DNA of 64,000 bases from Prorocentrum cordatum (GCA_963575745.1 CAUYUJ010014559.1:251869-315868), one strand, 5' to 3'. Shown: positions 51,431 to 63,729, numbered from the stretch's first letter. Notes: generated by a model from the sequence alone, not told the origin. Numbers and translations are program-made.

Positions 51431-52570
51431 GTACTGATATGGCAACCCTCCCATGGGATTCCCCCTTTGCGCCTCCTGGGAGGCCCTCGTCGCCACGGCT
51501 GGATTCGCTTCGGAATCCAGGTCAGAACGCGCCCTGGTAGAGGTCAAGGGAGAAACGGTGTCGGTTCCTTTTTGCCCCCCCCCCATGTCCGAAAAGAGGG
51601 GGCTGGGAAAGGGGGAGCTCAGGATCGAGTTGCTCGGGTGCTTTTCTGCCTTCCTCGGGCCTCCCCGGAGGCTTCTCGTCGCCACGGCCAGGTGCTCCTT
51701 ATAGCCTTCCTGGCCAGGAAGCCTTCCTCGAGGCTTGGGCCCCTGGGCCACCCTGCGTCGTCAACAGTCACGATGGACATGTTTGTTTGTATGTGTATTG
51801 CTTCGCCGTTCTCGATTGATGGACGAGCTCACCGCAAACCATTAGGGATGGAACACTTGTCTTGCCGATCGAACTTCCCAGGGCTCTCTTTTCGGAATGT
51901 CGCGACTTTGGGGCGGGGTGGCGGGTAGTTACTGCAGAATTGCAGTGCTTTGAAGCGGCGTCGACCCCATCGCTGGCGTTCAAGGTTGAACGCACCTAGA
52001 GTGGACCAGAACTGGCCTATGTCGAACGGTCTGCGCTGTCGGGAAAGCCGCGATCGCTCAAGGCTGAGCGTCCCGCGCGGTTTCAGAAGCCAACGCGCGA
52101 CGAGAATTTGCCGTGCGATACCGATCTGTCGCATGATGTATTTTAGGCCTCCTTGATGGGGTCCGAGTAGATTTATTCGAAAGCTCGCTCCGCATCGGCG
52201 ATGCGTCGGCGGCGAGATCCCCCGATCCCATCTACAGTCGAAGCCGAAGATGAGGATGGGTCACCTGCCCAAGGGTACCCTTGCATCCTTGCCTCCTCGG
52301 TCCATCCTTAACCGCTTTCGATGGCCAGCCCCGCTCGAAACGCTGAGGCATGGGCGTCCAAGGGGCTTGCACCCTTACCGCGCATCCTTACTATTGAAGA
52401 CGCCTACGGCGAATCACCGCCTTCCCCTGCCTGTTGGAATCGCCCATAAGGCGGAACGTTGTGCCTAGAGCTCTGCCAAGCTATGCGACCATGTGCTCCC
52501 ACAGCCGTTGCGGAAAACCTTCGGGGAACAGGCGGGGGAGACAACTAAGTGGAGGAGAGGGAGGACAACT
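51431..52570. repeat. Family C copies and a piece of the 54-kb block
   Basis: About 51460-51570 (GAGGCCCTCGTCGCCACGGC) and about 51655-51700 are family C. About 52395-52540 (GACGCCTACGGCGAATCACC, CTTCGGGGAACA) is a diverged copy of the block at 54.56, 56.08 kb. The rest shows nothing. Confidence 0.5.
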
Positions 52571-52574
52571 AGAC

Positions 52575-52659
52575 ATGTCGATGTTGTTGCTGATGATGAT
52601 GACGATGACGGCGTTGATGCTGATGCTGATGCTGATGTTGACGATGATGATGTTCATGT

Positions 52660-52705
<46 letters not shown>

Positions 52706-53053
52706 ACTGATGATGGTGATGATGACGATGACGATCTCGAGACCGATGACATGCTGATGACGTGATGCTGGAAATAGTGATGCTCAGGATGATGACAATT
52801 ATGCCACTGATGATGCTGCTGATCCTGATTTTAATACTGATGCTGATGCTGCTGACGATGATGATACTGATAATGATGATGCTGCTGTTGATGCTGATGA
52901 TAACGATGGTGGTGATGCCGATGATGATTATGGTGGTGGTGATGGTGATGATGATGATTTTGATGATGCTGAGGATGTTGATGACGATGATTGCTGATGA
53001 TCAGTATGATGATGAATATGAATATGGCTATGATGCTGATGATGATGGTTATG

Positions 53054-53130
<77 letters not shown>

Positions 53131-53390
53131 CATGCTGCTGATGATGCTGCTGATGCTGATGATGATGATGATGGTGGTGGTGATGATGATGCTGATGCTG
53201 ATGATGCTGTTGAACATGATGATGACATTTATGCTGATGATGAGGGGGAGGAAGTGGAGGAGGAGAAGTTTGAGAAGGAGGAGGAGGAGGAAGAGGAGGA
53301 GGAGGAGGAGGAGGAGGAGTTGGAGTTGGAGGAGGAGGAGGAGGAGGCGGAGGAGGCGCAGGAGGAGGAGGAGGAGGAGGAGGAGGACTA
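52575..53390. repeat. GAT/GCT then GGA microsatellite
   Basis: TGATGA/TGATGC triplets with a CTG run near 53060-53090, changing at about 53245 to GGA/GAG. Produces Met-, Asp-, His- or Glu-rich artefact frames. Confidence 0.9.
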
Positions 53391-56300
53391 TTGGGGCCTT
53401 CTGGGAGCTTCTTGTGGGCCTCTCGGAGGCCTGTTGGAAGCCTCCTTGGGCTTCTGGGGTGCATTTTGGGGCTTCTTGGGGCCTCTTTGGCTGTCTCAGG
53501 CTGTTCCTGGCGCGTCTGACGCCGTCGGCGTCGGAAGCCGTCTTGGGGGCCTCTCTAGAACGACTTGGAGCCCTCTTGGGGACGTCTTGCATGCTCCTTG
53601 GGCCGTTTTGGGGTCCTCTTGGATGCTTTTGGGGCCATTTGGGGAAGGCCGAAAAGAAGCAACGGGCACAATCATTCAACAAGTCAAGTCAAGTGAACCG
53701 TGACTAGACGGCACATCGGTTGCAGATCGCATGCGTGAGTGTATGTACAATAGCACGCAGGCGTCGACAAGGCGATGAGCAAGGCACAACCACCAGTCGC
53801 CGGCTCTGGCTCCATGGGCAGATATTCTTTAAAAATCTGCGCACACATGCTTTACCCCGCCCAAAAACCCACGCGGTAGACGACCCCGGGAAAGCAGCGG
53901 CAGCAGGAGGCAAAGGAGGGAACGACACCTGGGGACCAGGACGAGCCCAGAGCCGGAGAAGGGAGGAGGGCGAGCTACAGGGGATGACGCCAGAGGGAGG
54001 AGAGGAGGGGGACACCCGGGCGACCGCCCGAAGGACGAGCAGGAGAAAGAGAAAGAGAGCAGGCAGAGGAGTGACGCAGGACGGCGGAAGAGGGGACGAC
54101 GACACCACCTGGAGGGCAGGCGGGCGTGGGACTCCTGGGCGCAATTCAGAGCTAGTTTTATATTCTATCCTTTAACTAACCACGTGATTAAACATCATAC
54201 ATGATGACGCCTGGCCGGCTTAATGTCAATTCAAACAGCACCTCAACTCTGTTTCTTTCCATGCGTGTTGATCACAGGTGCTCTCCCCGATCGTTTAGCT
54301 TATTCCTTGCTCAAGGACCCGGGCCCTCCTGCAGGACCTCTTGGGGGCCTCTTGAGCCGTCTTGAGGCCATCTTGGCCCGTCTTTTCGGTGCATTTGGGG
54401 GCCATGCTGAGGCCGTTGGAGAATTGTTTGTGGACGTTGGGGCTGTTTGCGGTCCTTTGGGGTGGCCGGCGCGCTGGGCCGAAGCCCCGCGGGGAGTTCT
54501 TCTGGGAAAGAACCACACCCAAGCCGTAGGATTCAGCACGCGGGGCATCCTTGTGGCAAGAGCACAGGGGCGGCGGATCGACGACGCCTACGGCGAATCA
54601 CCGCCGCCCCCTGCCTTTTTGGAAGCGCCTATGTGGCCGAACGTTGAGGCCAGACCTGCCAAGGTATCGGACCTGATGTTCCCCGAATCGGTTTGGAAAG
54701 CCTTCGGGGAACACGTGGGCATCTTGAAGGTCATCTTGGCCGCCTGGAGGCCATTTTGACCCTTTCGGGCCTTCTTGGAGGGCTCTTGGGCCATCTTGGA
54801 GGCCATCTTGAGCGTCTTGGAGGCCTCTTGGGGCCGTCTTGGGCCTCTTGGGCGATCTTTGGGGGCACTTGGGCCGTCTCGGGCGTTCAGAAGGCTGAAA
54901 AGAAGCAAATGTCACAATCCTTCAAAAACTCATGGGTAATCAATGATTTTGGCCTTTTCGGCTTTCCTGGAGGCCCTCTTGGAGGCCTCTTGGGTCTTGG
55001 GCCATCTTAGTGCCACATTCGGCCGTCTTGGTGCGCCCCTGGCCCGTCCGACGCCGTCGGAAGCCGTTTGGGGGGCCTCTCTGAGCCGACTTGGGGCCCT
55101 CTTGGAATGCTCCAGGGCTGTCCTGGAGGCTACAGTGGGCGTCTTAAAACCCTCCTGGGCCGTCTTCGGGGCCTCTTGGGGCCGTCTTGGGGGCCTCTTG
55201 GGCCGTTCTGGGGCCATCTTGGAGGCATCTTGGGCGATCTTTGGGCGATCTTTGGGAGCTCTTGAGCCGCCTCGGTCCGTCGGAAGGCCGAAAAGAAGCA
55301 AGTGTCAAAATCCTTCAAACACCTATGGAACATCAGTGTATTTGGCCTTGTTCTGGCCTTCCTGGAGGCCCTCTTGGAGGCCTCTTGGGCTGTCTTGAGC
55401 CAGCTTCGAGCCAACGTCGGCCATCTTGGTGGGCTCCAGGCCCGTCTGACGCCGTCGGGAGCCGTCTTGGGAGCCTCTCTGAACCGACTTGGGGTCCTCT
55501 TGGGGCGCTTCGGGGCCGTCTTGGAGGCCATCTTGGGCGTTTTGGAGGTCTCTTGGGCCGTCTTGGGGCCCTCTTGGAGGCCTCGTGAGCGATCTTGGGG
55601 CGGTCTTGGCGGCCTCTTGGGCCGTCTTGAGCCGTCGGCATGCCGAGAAGAGGCAAATGCCAAACTCCTTCAAAAACCTTAAGACAATCAATGATTTTAG
55701 ACTCTTCGGGTCCTGGAGGACCTCTTGAAGGCCTCTTGGGTCGTGTTGGGCCGTCTTGGAGGCTTCTTGGGCGAACTTGGAGGTATATTGGACTCTTGAG
55801 CCATCTTGGAGGCCGTCTTGGACCATCTTGGGCGAACTTGGAGCCCATCTTGGACCATCTTGGAGGCCATCTTGGGCCAACGTGGCCATCTTGGAGGCCA
55901 TCTTGAGCCGTCTTGGCGGATTGTTTGTGGACGCTGAGGTGGTTTACGCGGCCTTCTGGGACCCCGGTGGGACGGGACGAAGCCCCCCAAAAAGTTCGGT
56001 TGGAACAATAACCAAAACCAAACCGTAAGAAGTCCAGCACGCCAGGCACCCTTGCGATGAATCGACAGGGGGCGGCGGATCTAAGACGCCTACGGCGAAT
56101 CACCGCCGCCCCCTGCCTTTTTGGAAGCGCCTAGGTGGCCGAACGTTGAGGCCAGACATGCCAAGCTATCCGACCATGTGTTCCCCGAATCGGTTTGGAG
56201 AGCTTTCGGGGAACACGTGGGCATCTTGAAAGTCATCCTGGCCGCCTGGAAGCCATTTTGACCCTTTCGGGCCTTCTTGGAGGACGTCTTGGAGGGCTCT

Positions 56301-58560
56301 TGGGCCGTCTTGGAGGCCATCTTGAGCGTCTTGGTCTTGGGCCGTCTTGGGGGCCTCTGGGTGCCGTCGTGGGCCTCTTGGGCGATCTTTGGGTGCACTT
56401 GGGCCGTCTCAGGCAAGGAAGCCACAATCCAACAACAACTCACGGGAAATCAATGATTTTGACATTTTCGGCCCTTCCTGGAGGCCCTCTTGGAAGCCTC
56501 GGGGGCCGTCTTGGGCAATCTTCTGTCGTTTTGGTGGGCTCCTGGCCCGTCCGACGCCGTCGGAAGCCGTTTGGGGGGCCCCTCTGGGCCGACTTGGGGC
56601 CCTCTTGGAATGCTCCAGGGCAGTCTTGGAGGCTATCTTGAGCGTCTTAAAAGCTTCCTGGGCCGTCTTAGGGGCCTCTTGGGCCGTTCTGGGGCCATCG
56701 TGGAGGCATCTTGGGCGATCTTTGGGTGATCTTTGGGGGCTCTTGGGCCGTATTGGGCCTTCGGATGACCGAAAAGAAACGAATGCCAAACACCTTCAAA
56801 CACATAAGAGCAACAATGCTTTTGGCCTTCCTGGAGGCCCTCTTGGAGGCCTCTTGGGCCGTGTTGGGCCAGCTTCGAGCCAACGTCGGCCATCTTGGTG
56901 GGCTCCAGGCCCGTCTGACGCCGTCGGAAACCGTTTGGGTGGCCTCTCTGGGCCGACTTGGGGCCATCTTGGGGTGCTCCAGGGCCGTCGCAGAGGCTAT
57001 ATTGGGCGTCTTGGAGGCCTCTTGGGTCGTCTTTGTGTCCTCTTGGGGCCGTCTAGGGGGCCTCTTAGGCAGCCCTGAGGCCATCTTGGAGGCCTCTCGG
57101 GCGCTGTGGGGGCGATCTTGGGGGCCTCGTGGGCTGCCTTGTGCCGTCGGAAAGCCGAAAAGGAGCAACTACGACAATCCTTAAAAAAATGCTTAACCAG
57201 AAAAACCCAAGGATTATCAGTGATTTTGGCCTCTTCGTGCCCTCCTGAAGGACCTCTCGGAGGCCTCCTGGGCCGTCTTGGAGGCCTCTTGGGCACCTCT
57301 TGGGCAGTCTTGGGCCGTCTTGGAGGTTTCCTGGGCGGACTTGGAGGCATCTCCTCCTCTCTTGGGCGGACTTGGAGCCCATATTGGACCATCTTGGAGG
57401 CCATCTTGGCCGTCTTGGAGGCCATCTTGGCCATCTTGGAGGCCTCTTGGGGCCGTCTTGGAGGCCTCTTGGGCCGTCATGCGACCATCTTGGAGACCTC
57501 GTGGGCAATCTTGGGGCGATCTTGGGGGCCTCTTGGGCCGTCTTGAGCTGTCGGAATGCCGAGAAAAAGCAAGTCCCAACATCTTTCAAACACCTATGGA
57601 ACATCAATGATTTTAGACTCTTCGGGTCCTCCTGGAGGACCTCTTGGAGGCCTCTTGGGCCGTCTTGGAGGCCTCTTGGGAGCCTCTTGTGCCGTTTTGG
57701 GTCATCTTGAGGCCATCTTGGGCCGTCTTGGGTACATCTTGGGGCCATCTTAGCCGTCTTTGAGGCCATCTTGGCTGTCTTGGAGCAATTTGGAGGCCAT
57801 CCTGTGACATCTTGACCGTCTTGGAGGCCATCTTGGGGCAACAAAGGCGACGACAGGTGGGTGTTCCGGGTGGCCGGCGGGACGTGACGAAGCCCCAGGG
57901 GGAGTTTTTTTGGGGGGAGCAAGAATCAAAACCTAAAGTGATATCATTCGGCACGCCAGGCACCCCTTTGATAAATCAAAAGAGGGCGGCGGATGTAGTG
58001 GCCTTCGTCCCACCCAGCCACCGTGCATGGTTTGTGGGTTCGATTTTTCAGGGATGCTTATTGGAGGTCTCTTCTCAACGCTATCGGGAGTTTCGGGGCC
58101 TCTTGGGAGCCTCTTGACGGCCTCTTTGGCGCCTCTCGGGGGACTCTTGGGGCCTCTTGGGGACCTCTTGGCAGCCTTTGGGGGCTTCCTGGGGGCCCCT
58201 GGGGGCCGAGGGCTCGAATGGCTTGTTCGGGTCCCCCATCTGTTCTTGGGGCCGTCATTTGGGACTTTTGGGCCGTCTTGAGGCGATCTTGGACTGTTTT
58301 GGGGTCTCTTGGAAGGCTCTTGGGACGATCTTGGGGGCCTCCTGTGCCGTCAAGAAGCGTACGGACGCCGACATGGAAAGAACGGCAATATATCCTTCAA
58401 ACACCAACAGAAGATCAATAATTTGGTCCTCTTGGGAAACCTCTTGGAGGCACCTTGGAGCGTCTTGGAAGCTTTTTGGGCCGTCTTGGTGCGATCTTGG
58501 GGCGTCTCGGGGCCTTTTGTGCCCTCTTGAGGACATGTTGAGACCCTGGGCCCGTCTTTG
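53391..58560. repeat. Higher-order minisatellite (CCTCTTGGGCCGTCTTGG words, 360-405-bp period)
   Basis: Short GGCCTCTTGGGCCGTCTTGG-type words fill the array. Superimposed is a conserved module (GAAAAGAAGCAA...ATCCTTCAAA...GGCCTTCCTGGAGGCCCTC...CGTC(C/T)GACGCCGTCGG) at about 53650, 54895, 55278, 55640, 56411, 56769, 57155, 57560 and 58370. Most spacings are about 360-405 bp or twice that. 53704-54300 is a unique island without a recognised gene. All six frames are largely open, so the many ORFs here are not evidence of genes. Confidence 0.85.
54425..54760. repeat. Interspersed block repeated at 54.5 and 56.1 kb (partly 52.4 and 57.9 kb)
   Basis: Carries GACGAAGCCCC-type sequence, then GGCGGCGGAT...GAATCACCGCCGCC (a hairpin), GGAAGCGCCTA, GGCCGAACGTTGAGGCCAGA and TTCCCCGAATCGGTTTGGA. 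The same order is found at about 55925-56240; 57850-58000 has the first half and 52395-52540 the second half. Confidence 0.7.
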
Positions 58561-60562
58561 ACCCTCTGGGGCCCCAACAATGCACGCGAGACGATGCGAC
58601 AAGCCCCGGACAAGACGGGCCAAACCCTGCCAAATTTTGAAATTTGGGCTTCGGGGCCCTAAGAGATTCCTCAGGAGTAAGGATTGGGGCTTCGAGCATT
58701 GGGCGAAGGACCTGAGGACACGCCCATCCCGTACCCAGAGGCCCGGTGGCGGAGCAGTTTTGACTGCACTCGGGCCCCATCTAGGAGCCCCCTCAGTGAG
58801 AGATTTGCTGCGTCATGTGCGCAGCTGATCTCGGCTGGCCGACAAACACGCCGTCCTCGGCCGCACGGGCGCAGCCGTATGGCTTCGGGGTGCTCGGAGA
58901 GAGAGCCTCGGCCACCCGCGGGGGCGCGCGAAGAGCATCGCGCCTCGCGCGTCGCGGCCTGGACCAGAGGGGGCTGCCCCTGATCCATGGCGCGAGGGCG
59001 CGAGGGTACCAGGGAGCTGGATGCGCACGATGTGGCCGGCCTGGGCGGGAGCTGGATACACATGTGGCACGTTCCAGACAGGGCCTGGGTCGATCTCGCT
59101 TCCTCGGCGGAAGGCTGGCGGAAGGCGGCGGAGGTAAAACGAGGCCGCCTCCCCCGGCGGAAGGCCGGCCTCTGCTGGCCAGATGCCGTTCCAGCCTTCG
59201 GCCCATCGGTGGCCGTGTAGGCCAGGCTTCCACATGCGCGTCCAGCAAGTGACCTCCAGATGTTACACATGTGGATCCAGCCATGTGTGTATGTGTATGT
59301 GTGTGTGGTGTGTGTGTGTGTGTGTGTTCCAGCTTCCTGGTAACCCGGCCTGGCGAATCGCATCGCGCGGAGCGCGACGATGGGCGACATGGGAAAACTA
59401 GCCGCGTGCTGCTGATTTGTCCCCTCCCCCCCCTCCCCCCCGCGTCTGCTACCCCCCTTTCGCTCACCCCGCCCCCCAGGCCCCCCCCGCTTGGCCTCGT
59501 TTCCCTGTCCGACAGGAGATCGACGGGCGCAGCGGCCAAGCGCGGCCGCTGCTGCTTTCAGTTCCTCAGCCGAGCCGCGCGAGAGCAACCGTCATCGACT
59601 AAGTGGAGCCCGCCGCGGAACAAAAGACCGATGTCCTCCTGCCTCCTCTCGCCCAGGACTCAGATCCGGCTCGGTGTTGCTCACAGGGCCCTGAGAGGTG
59701 GGTTTCCCGGCTGGCCAGAATGGGCTTTTGTTGGAGTCCGGGGTGGTCTCAACACCCAGCGTGCGCCTCTTGGGGCTCTCGACGCCCCAGTGGCCCAGAG
59801 CTCTAGTGATGAGACCGCTCCAGGCTTGGATATCCTTCGGTCGTTGAAACATATGTATGCTTTGGAATCCCAGTTTCCCATTTCTTTCAGGCGCCTTCCT
59901 ATTCCGAGAGTCGAGCGGGTTCCCCCCAGAGACCTGAAGGTCCCTCCGAGCAAAGGTGACACCAAGCTGGCAACGAGCGCAACCCATCCGCGGACGCGTC
60001 GTAAGCTATGGGCCCAGAATTGGCAAGCTATTGTTCCTCGATCGACCTCGACTGGGCCCGACCTGGAAACCCCGAGTCCCAAACATCTAGCGGCACTCAA
60101 TGCTTCCGTTGGCTTCGCTGGCTTTCGCTGGCGGAGACGCCCTCGTTTCATTGTGTTCAAGCGCTGCTCTCGAGTTTCAGTTTCGAAGGCACGACGTCCC
60201 ATGTGGGGCTATGATGGGTCCACCGGGAAGAAGCGTGGCACACCTCACAGATTGTGTATGCAGCGAGGGGGGTCGGCAGAGTCCCGAGTTGCTCAAGGTT
60301 GAACAGCAAGCCAGACCGCTATGACGACCCAGTCCACGATTCTCACCCTCCACGCGACCCCACCCCTGTGGGGGGCTCATGCGCACGGTTGCGCTTGCTC
60401 CTCCTTCCCCAGCAGGCCTGATTACTGCGTGTCCATTTTCGCCCCCAATCTTCGCGTCCACCCCCAAACAAGCTGGCTGGACCAGAACAGAACGGGATTT
60501 AGGCAATACATCCCCAGGGGACTATTCGGACGCACCCCTGCCGAGAATGGACGACTTCCCTG

Positions 60563-60597
<35 letters not shown>

Positions 60598-60634
60598 AGT
60601 TGGGCCCGACTTCTCCTCTGGACAGCGTTAGGGT
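58561..60634. other. No confident gene; GT and TA microsatellites
   Basis: GC-rich, with long open frames on both strands (58815-59252 +, 59539-58793 -) but no motif. A GT run is at about 59284-59328 and a TA run at 60563-60596. The plus frame 58987-59220 (MARGREGTRELDAHDVAGLG) has somewhat protein-like composition but no match I recognise. Confidence 0.4.
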
Positions 60635-60765
60635 CTTAAGGGGTGATAGGGCTCACGCCCCGCCCAGGCACGAGCGGAGTTGCTTTCGGGCGCCAATCGC
60701 CGATCTAGCGGCGAATTATTCCCGATTCCAGCGCGATGTTCCCCCGCCCGAGCCAGTCCCACCCG
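60635..60765. mobile_element. TIR mini-element, family B (copy at 60.7 kb)
   Basis: GGTGATAGGGCTCACGCCCC, CGAGCGGAGTTGC, CCAATCGCCGATCTAGCGGC and GCGATGTTCCCCCGCC are collinear with the 51.0-kb copy but more diverged. Confidence 0.5.
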
Positions 60766-61599
60766 AGGCTCTGTCATCTCCTGCTCGGCGCTGCTGCTTC
60801 AGGTGGAAAAGGGGTCTCGAGCACAATGAAACGTTTTGGGATGTCCTCGCGGGGAATCTTGTATCTGCGGCCGGCTCCCGCCAGGTCGCGCAACGACGGA
60901 GGGACCAGGGAGGAGGAGTTCTCTCTCTCTCTCTCTCTGCCCATTCAGATCAAGTTCCACACACAGTTTCAAGGAACATTGATCCTGGGTCGGGGGAAAA
61001 CACCTGTGTATTCCCACCCCTCTCTGGTATTTTGCAAGCCTGCGAGGGCTGATGCCCGCAGACTGGGGCCAGCGCGGGGGTGCGGCACGATGCCGAAAGG
61101 CCACTCACGTCGCCAGGACCCAGCACGTCACGAACGAGTTGGCCACATCTGTGATCCAGGGAGGAGGAGGAGGAGGAGGAGGAGGAGGAGGAGGAGGAGG
61201 AGGAGGAGGGAGAGGAGGGAGAGACGGAATACAAGTCAAACCCAAGACTCATCACCGATAGAGCCACCCAAAAACCCTGCAAGAGCACTCTTCCCCAGGC
61301 CCCATAGAGGAATTATCTACACTGAAGGAGGTACCCTATTTGAAGATCACCGTCTGAGAATCTTGAACTGTGCCAGAACACCATCCCTGGGACGTGAACG
61401 ACGCGAATCACCTTTCCTGTTGCGTCTTTATGGTCCCGACTCGCACCAGAACGCCATTCCGGGGACTCCAATTCTGAGAATCAACGTAGCTGTTGCGCCC
61501 TGAACCCGACATCATGCCAACACACTTGTTTGGGCATGCTACCATGAGATCAGTTGTTCTGGGACATTACCATGATAATCCTTGACATTGTCGTAAGCT
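60766..61599. other. No gene seen; CT and GGA microsatellites
   Basis: CT run at about 60921-60940, GGA run at about 61155-61215. Flanking sequence carries no recognised coding or repeat signal. Confidence 0.45.
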
Positions 61600-61925
61600 C
61601 TTCAAACGAATGCGCGTGGCGCCAGCGCGTGAGTCACATTCTCAAAAAGAACCGCCCTCCACTCTTGAAGCCCTTGAATTTTTAAGACGAGTGTGCGCGT
61701 CGCCAAGGCGAGGGCCACATGTTGAAAACGGCCCGCTTTCCATCCGTGAAATGAATGCAACAGTTTCAGACGAATGCGCGCGGCGCTAAGGCGATTGCCA
61801 CATTTTGATGACGTCCCGCCCTCCATCCGCGAAGCTCTTGCAAATCTTTACGGCGAATGTGCGCGGCGCCCAGACGAGAGCCACATTTTGAAAACAGCCC
61901 ACCCTCCAGCCGTGAATCACTTGTA
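61600..61925. repeat. 82-bp satellite, second array
   Basis: Four units with GCCACATTTTGAAAAC, CCGCCCTCCATCCGTGAA and GACGAATGCGCGCGGCGC. The CCACAT landmarks lie at about 61635, 61716, 61799 and 61882 (spacing 81-83 bp). Same unit as 27845-28135. Confidence 0.8.
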
Positions 61926-62506
61926 GATTCTCAATGTGAGGATCCTATTGGTGAAGAAGTCTCCGGCAGAACGCCCAGCCGCCTACTGACACGCCTCGGG
62001 GTGCGACAAGGTTGATGTATTCATGAGGAAAAGGGATGGAGGAAGATTTAGAGGACGGGGCGGGAGTAGAAGTGGCAGAGGGGGCCCCTGGGATCCGACG
62101 ACGCGAAGAATTTGCAAGATCGCGCTGGAAAGCTTCTTGGCCCACAACCTGGGCGCAGCCGGCCCGCGTGAAATAATGCGACGGCACGATCTTTCGGGAG
62201 GACTCCTCCCATGGGCGGAGAAGAAGCCCTCGTGGGAGGTGGCCTTCTGCAGCATGGAAAGCAAGGAGGAGGAAGGGAGGGGACAGCAAGTTGGAGGATG
62301 AGGAAGAGGAGCCAGCCCTTACGGTTTTGGTTCCCCTTTTCCCATCGGTTGCTTGATTAGTTACTCTGTGCCCTCAGGGCATTGATTATGCTCCCACTTC
62401 TTCTGGACCTTCATGAGCCCGCACTGACAGCAGCGTTGACATTGAATTCGCGCTTCGCTGAGTCGGAATCCTTTTTTTCTGCTTTTGGAAGAACGCAACA
62501 GCCACG
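61926..62506. other. No gene seen
   Basis: Unique purine-rich sequence (62010-62310), with short open frames on both strands and no motif. Confidence 0.35.
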
Positions 62507-63145
62507 ATGCTCATGTATGGCCAACGTCAAAAGAGGAAGACGAGAGTAAACCCAAGATGCTGCAAGACACCCTCCCGTCCCAAACCCCTTTCCCCGCATG
62601 TCCTTACAGTCGTGCCTTCTTACAGGTGTCACCTCGACCGCTGCAATTCTCGCGTCCAACTCCCGGTGTTCCGAGGGCGCCGCCTGGAACGCGCGACGCT
62701 CTCGCTCCGCGGCCTGGCGCCGCTGGTGCCCCCACGGGTGTGGATATCGGTGTGCCGCGTCATGTGCAACGGCTGGACTACAGGGCGCCGCATGCAGAGG
62801 CCAGCGCCCTGCGCGTTCGCATGCGGACACGGGGAGGACAGCGTCGAACATGACATCCACTGTTCCAGGGACGCGGCGTTCGTGCGCAGGCAGCTGGGTT
62901 TGACGGCGTTTCCACCTGGTGAGCGTTTGTCTCAGTTTTTGCTTCTCCCTCTCTGGTTTTCCAAAGACACGGCGAGCGCTATCGTTCGCCTTGCCTTGGC
63001 GGTGTATTGTGCTTGCGCGGCTTCCGCGGCGGCGCGCCATTGGGCCACGTCCACCACGCGGGAGGCCATGTGGCAATACGCCAGGGAAGCTTGTGTTGCG
63101 CATCGTCGCCTCGCATCGTTCTTGGCCGCAGTGTGGCATAGCTGA
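62507..63145 (+). pseudogene. LINE 3' fragment (C-terminal domain)
   Basis: A plus-strand frame ending in a stop at 63145. VPPRVWISVCRVMCNGWTTG, RRMQRPAPCAFACGHGEDSV and EHDIHCSRDAAFVRR give the 'PPRV...NGW.T.RR.Q...C.F.CG..EDS.EH...C' block that ends the LINE family seen at 46.7-47.6 kb. A hydrophobic helix (RLALAVYCACAASAAARHW) follows, as in that family. There is no reverse transcriptase upstream, so it is a 5'-truncated copy. The first part of the frame (62507-62640) is not conserved. Confidence 0.7.
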
Positions 63146-63285
63146 GGTTGTTCCTTCCTCCTCTCCTCCGTTTTTCGTCGTGGCGCCAGCGGGCGCGACA
63201 CTTTGGGAACGCGCCTTATTCTGGTCAGCGGGGCGCCGAGACTCACAAGAGTCGGTTGGCGATGACCCACCGGGCTTTGCTCAGT

Positions 63286-63385
63286 GCTATCCTTCCTCCT
63301 CTTCTTCATCCTCGTCCTCCTCATATTCCTCCTCCTCCTCATCATCCTCATTTTCATCCTCATCCTCATCCTTTTCCTCTTCTCG
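63286..63385. repeat. CCT/CAT microsatellite
   Basis: TCCTCCTC/TCATCC repeats. On the minus strand this encodes Arg/Met/Lys-rich artefact sequence. Confidence 0.85.
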
Positions 63386-63389
63386 CGTC

Positions 63390-63729
63390 TCCTTCCTCCT
63401 CCCTTCCTGTCGGCTACGGCAACAAAAACAGCCGCACCTTGTTGCCGCCATTTTCGCCACCATGGGCCATGCACTTTGTGCTGGATGTTTGAGAAGCTGC
63501 GCGCCACGAGCACCGCAGTCAGCATGGCACCGGAAAGCGGTTCGAAGGCCCACTTTCGATAGTCAGAGCAGACATCGGCAGGTTTTCCGTTTGCGCCACA
63601 ATCTTCGCATCCGTAGAAGTCCGCCAACATGTGGATCATTTCAAGCATGCCGCGTTTCCATTCATATCTGCTGCGGTGGATGAAACAATTACCCTGCGAC
63701 GTACCCAGCCCGATGGCATCAAGTGGCAA
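63390..63729 (-). CDS. Unassigned Cys-containing reading frame
   Basis: Read from Met at 63729: MPLDAIGLGTSQGNCFIHRS, MLEMIHMLADFYGCEDCGAN, GKPADVCSDYRKWAFEPLSG and AMLTAVLVARSFSNIQHK. Composition is globular, with a C-x2-C plus Cys cluster and no repeat content until it runs into the microsatellite at about 63385. The start is only the first Met; an upstream exon is possible. I do not recognise it. It could be a host exon or part of a retroelement. Confidence 0.35.

Noticed and set aside
52762-53703. Met/Asp/Glu-rich frames on both strands
   Set aside because: Produced by GAT and GGA repeats running into the minisatellite.
54223-58421. Many 100-250-residue frames on both strands with PKTAQEASK or LGGLLGRLG motifs
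   Set aside because: All are translations of the higher-order minisatellite; both strands and several frames are equally open.
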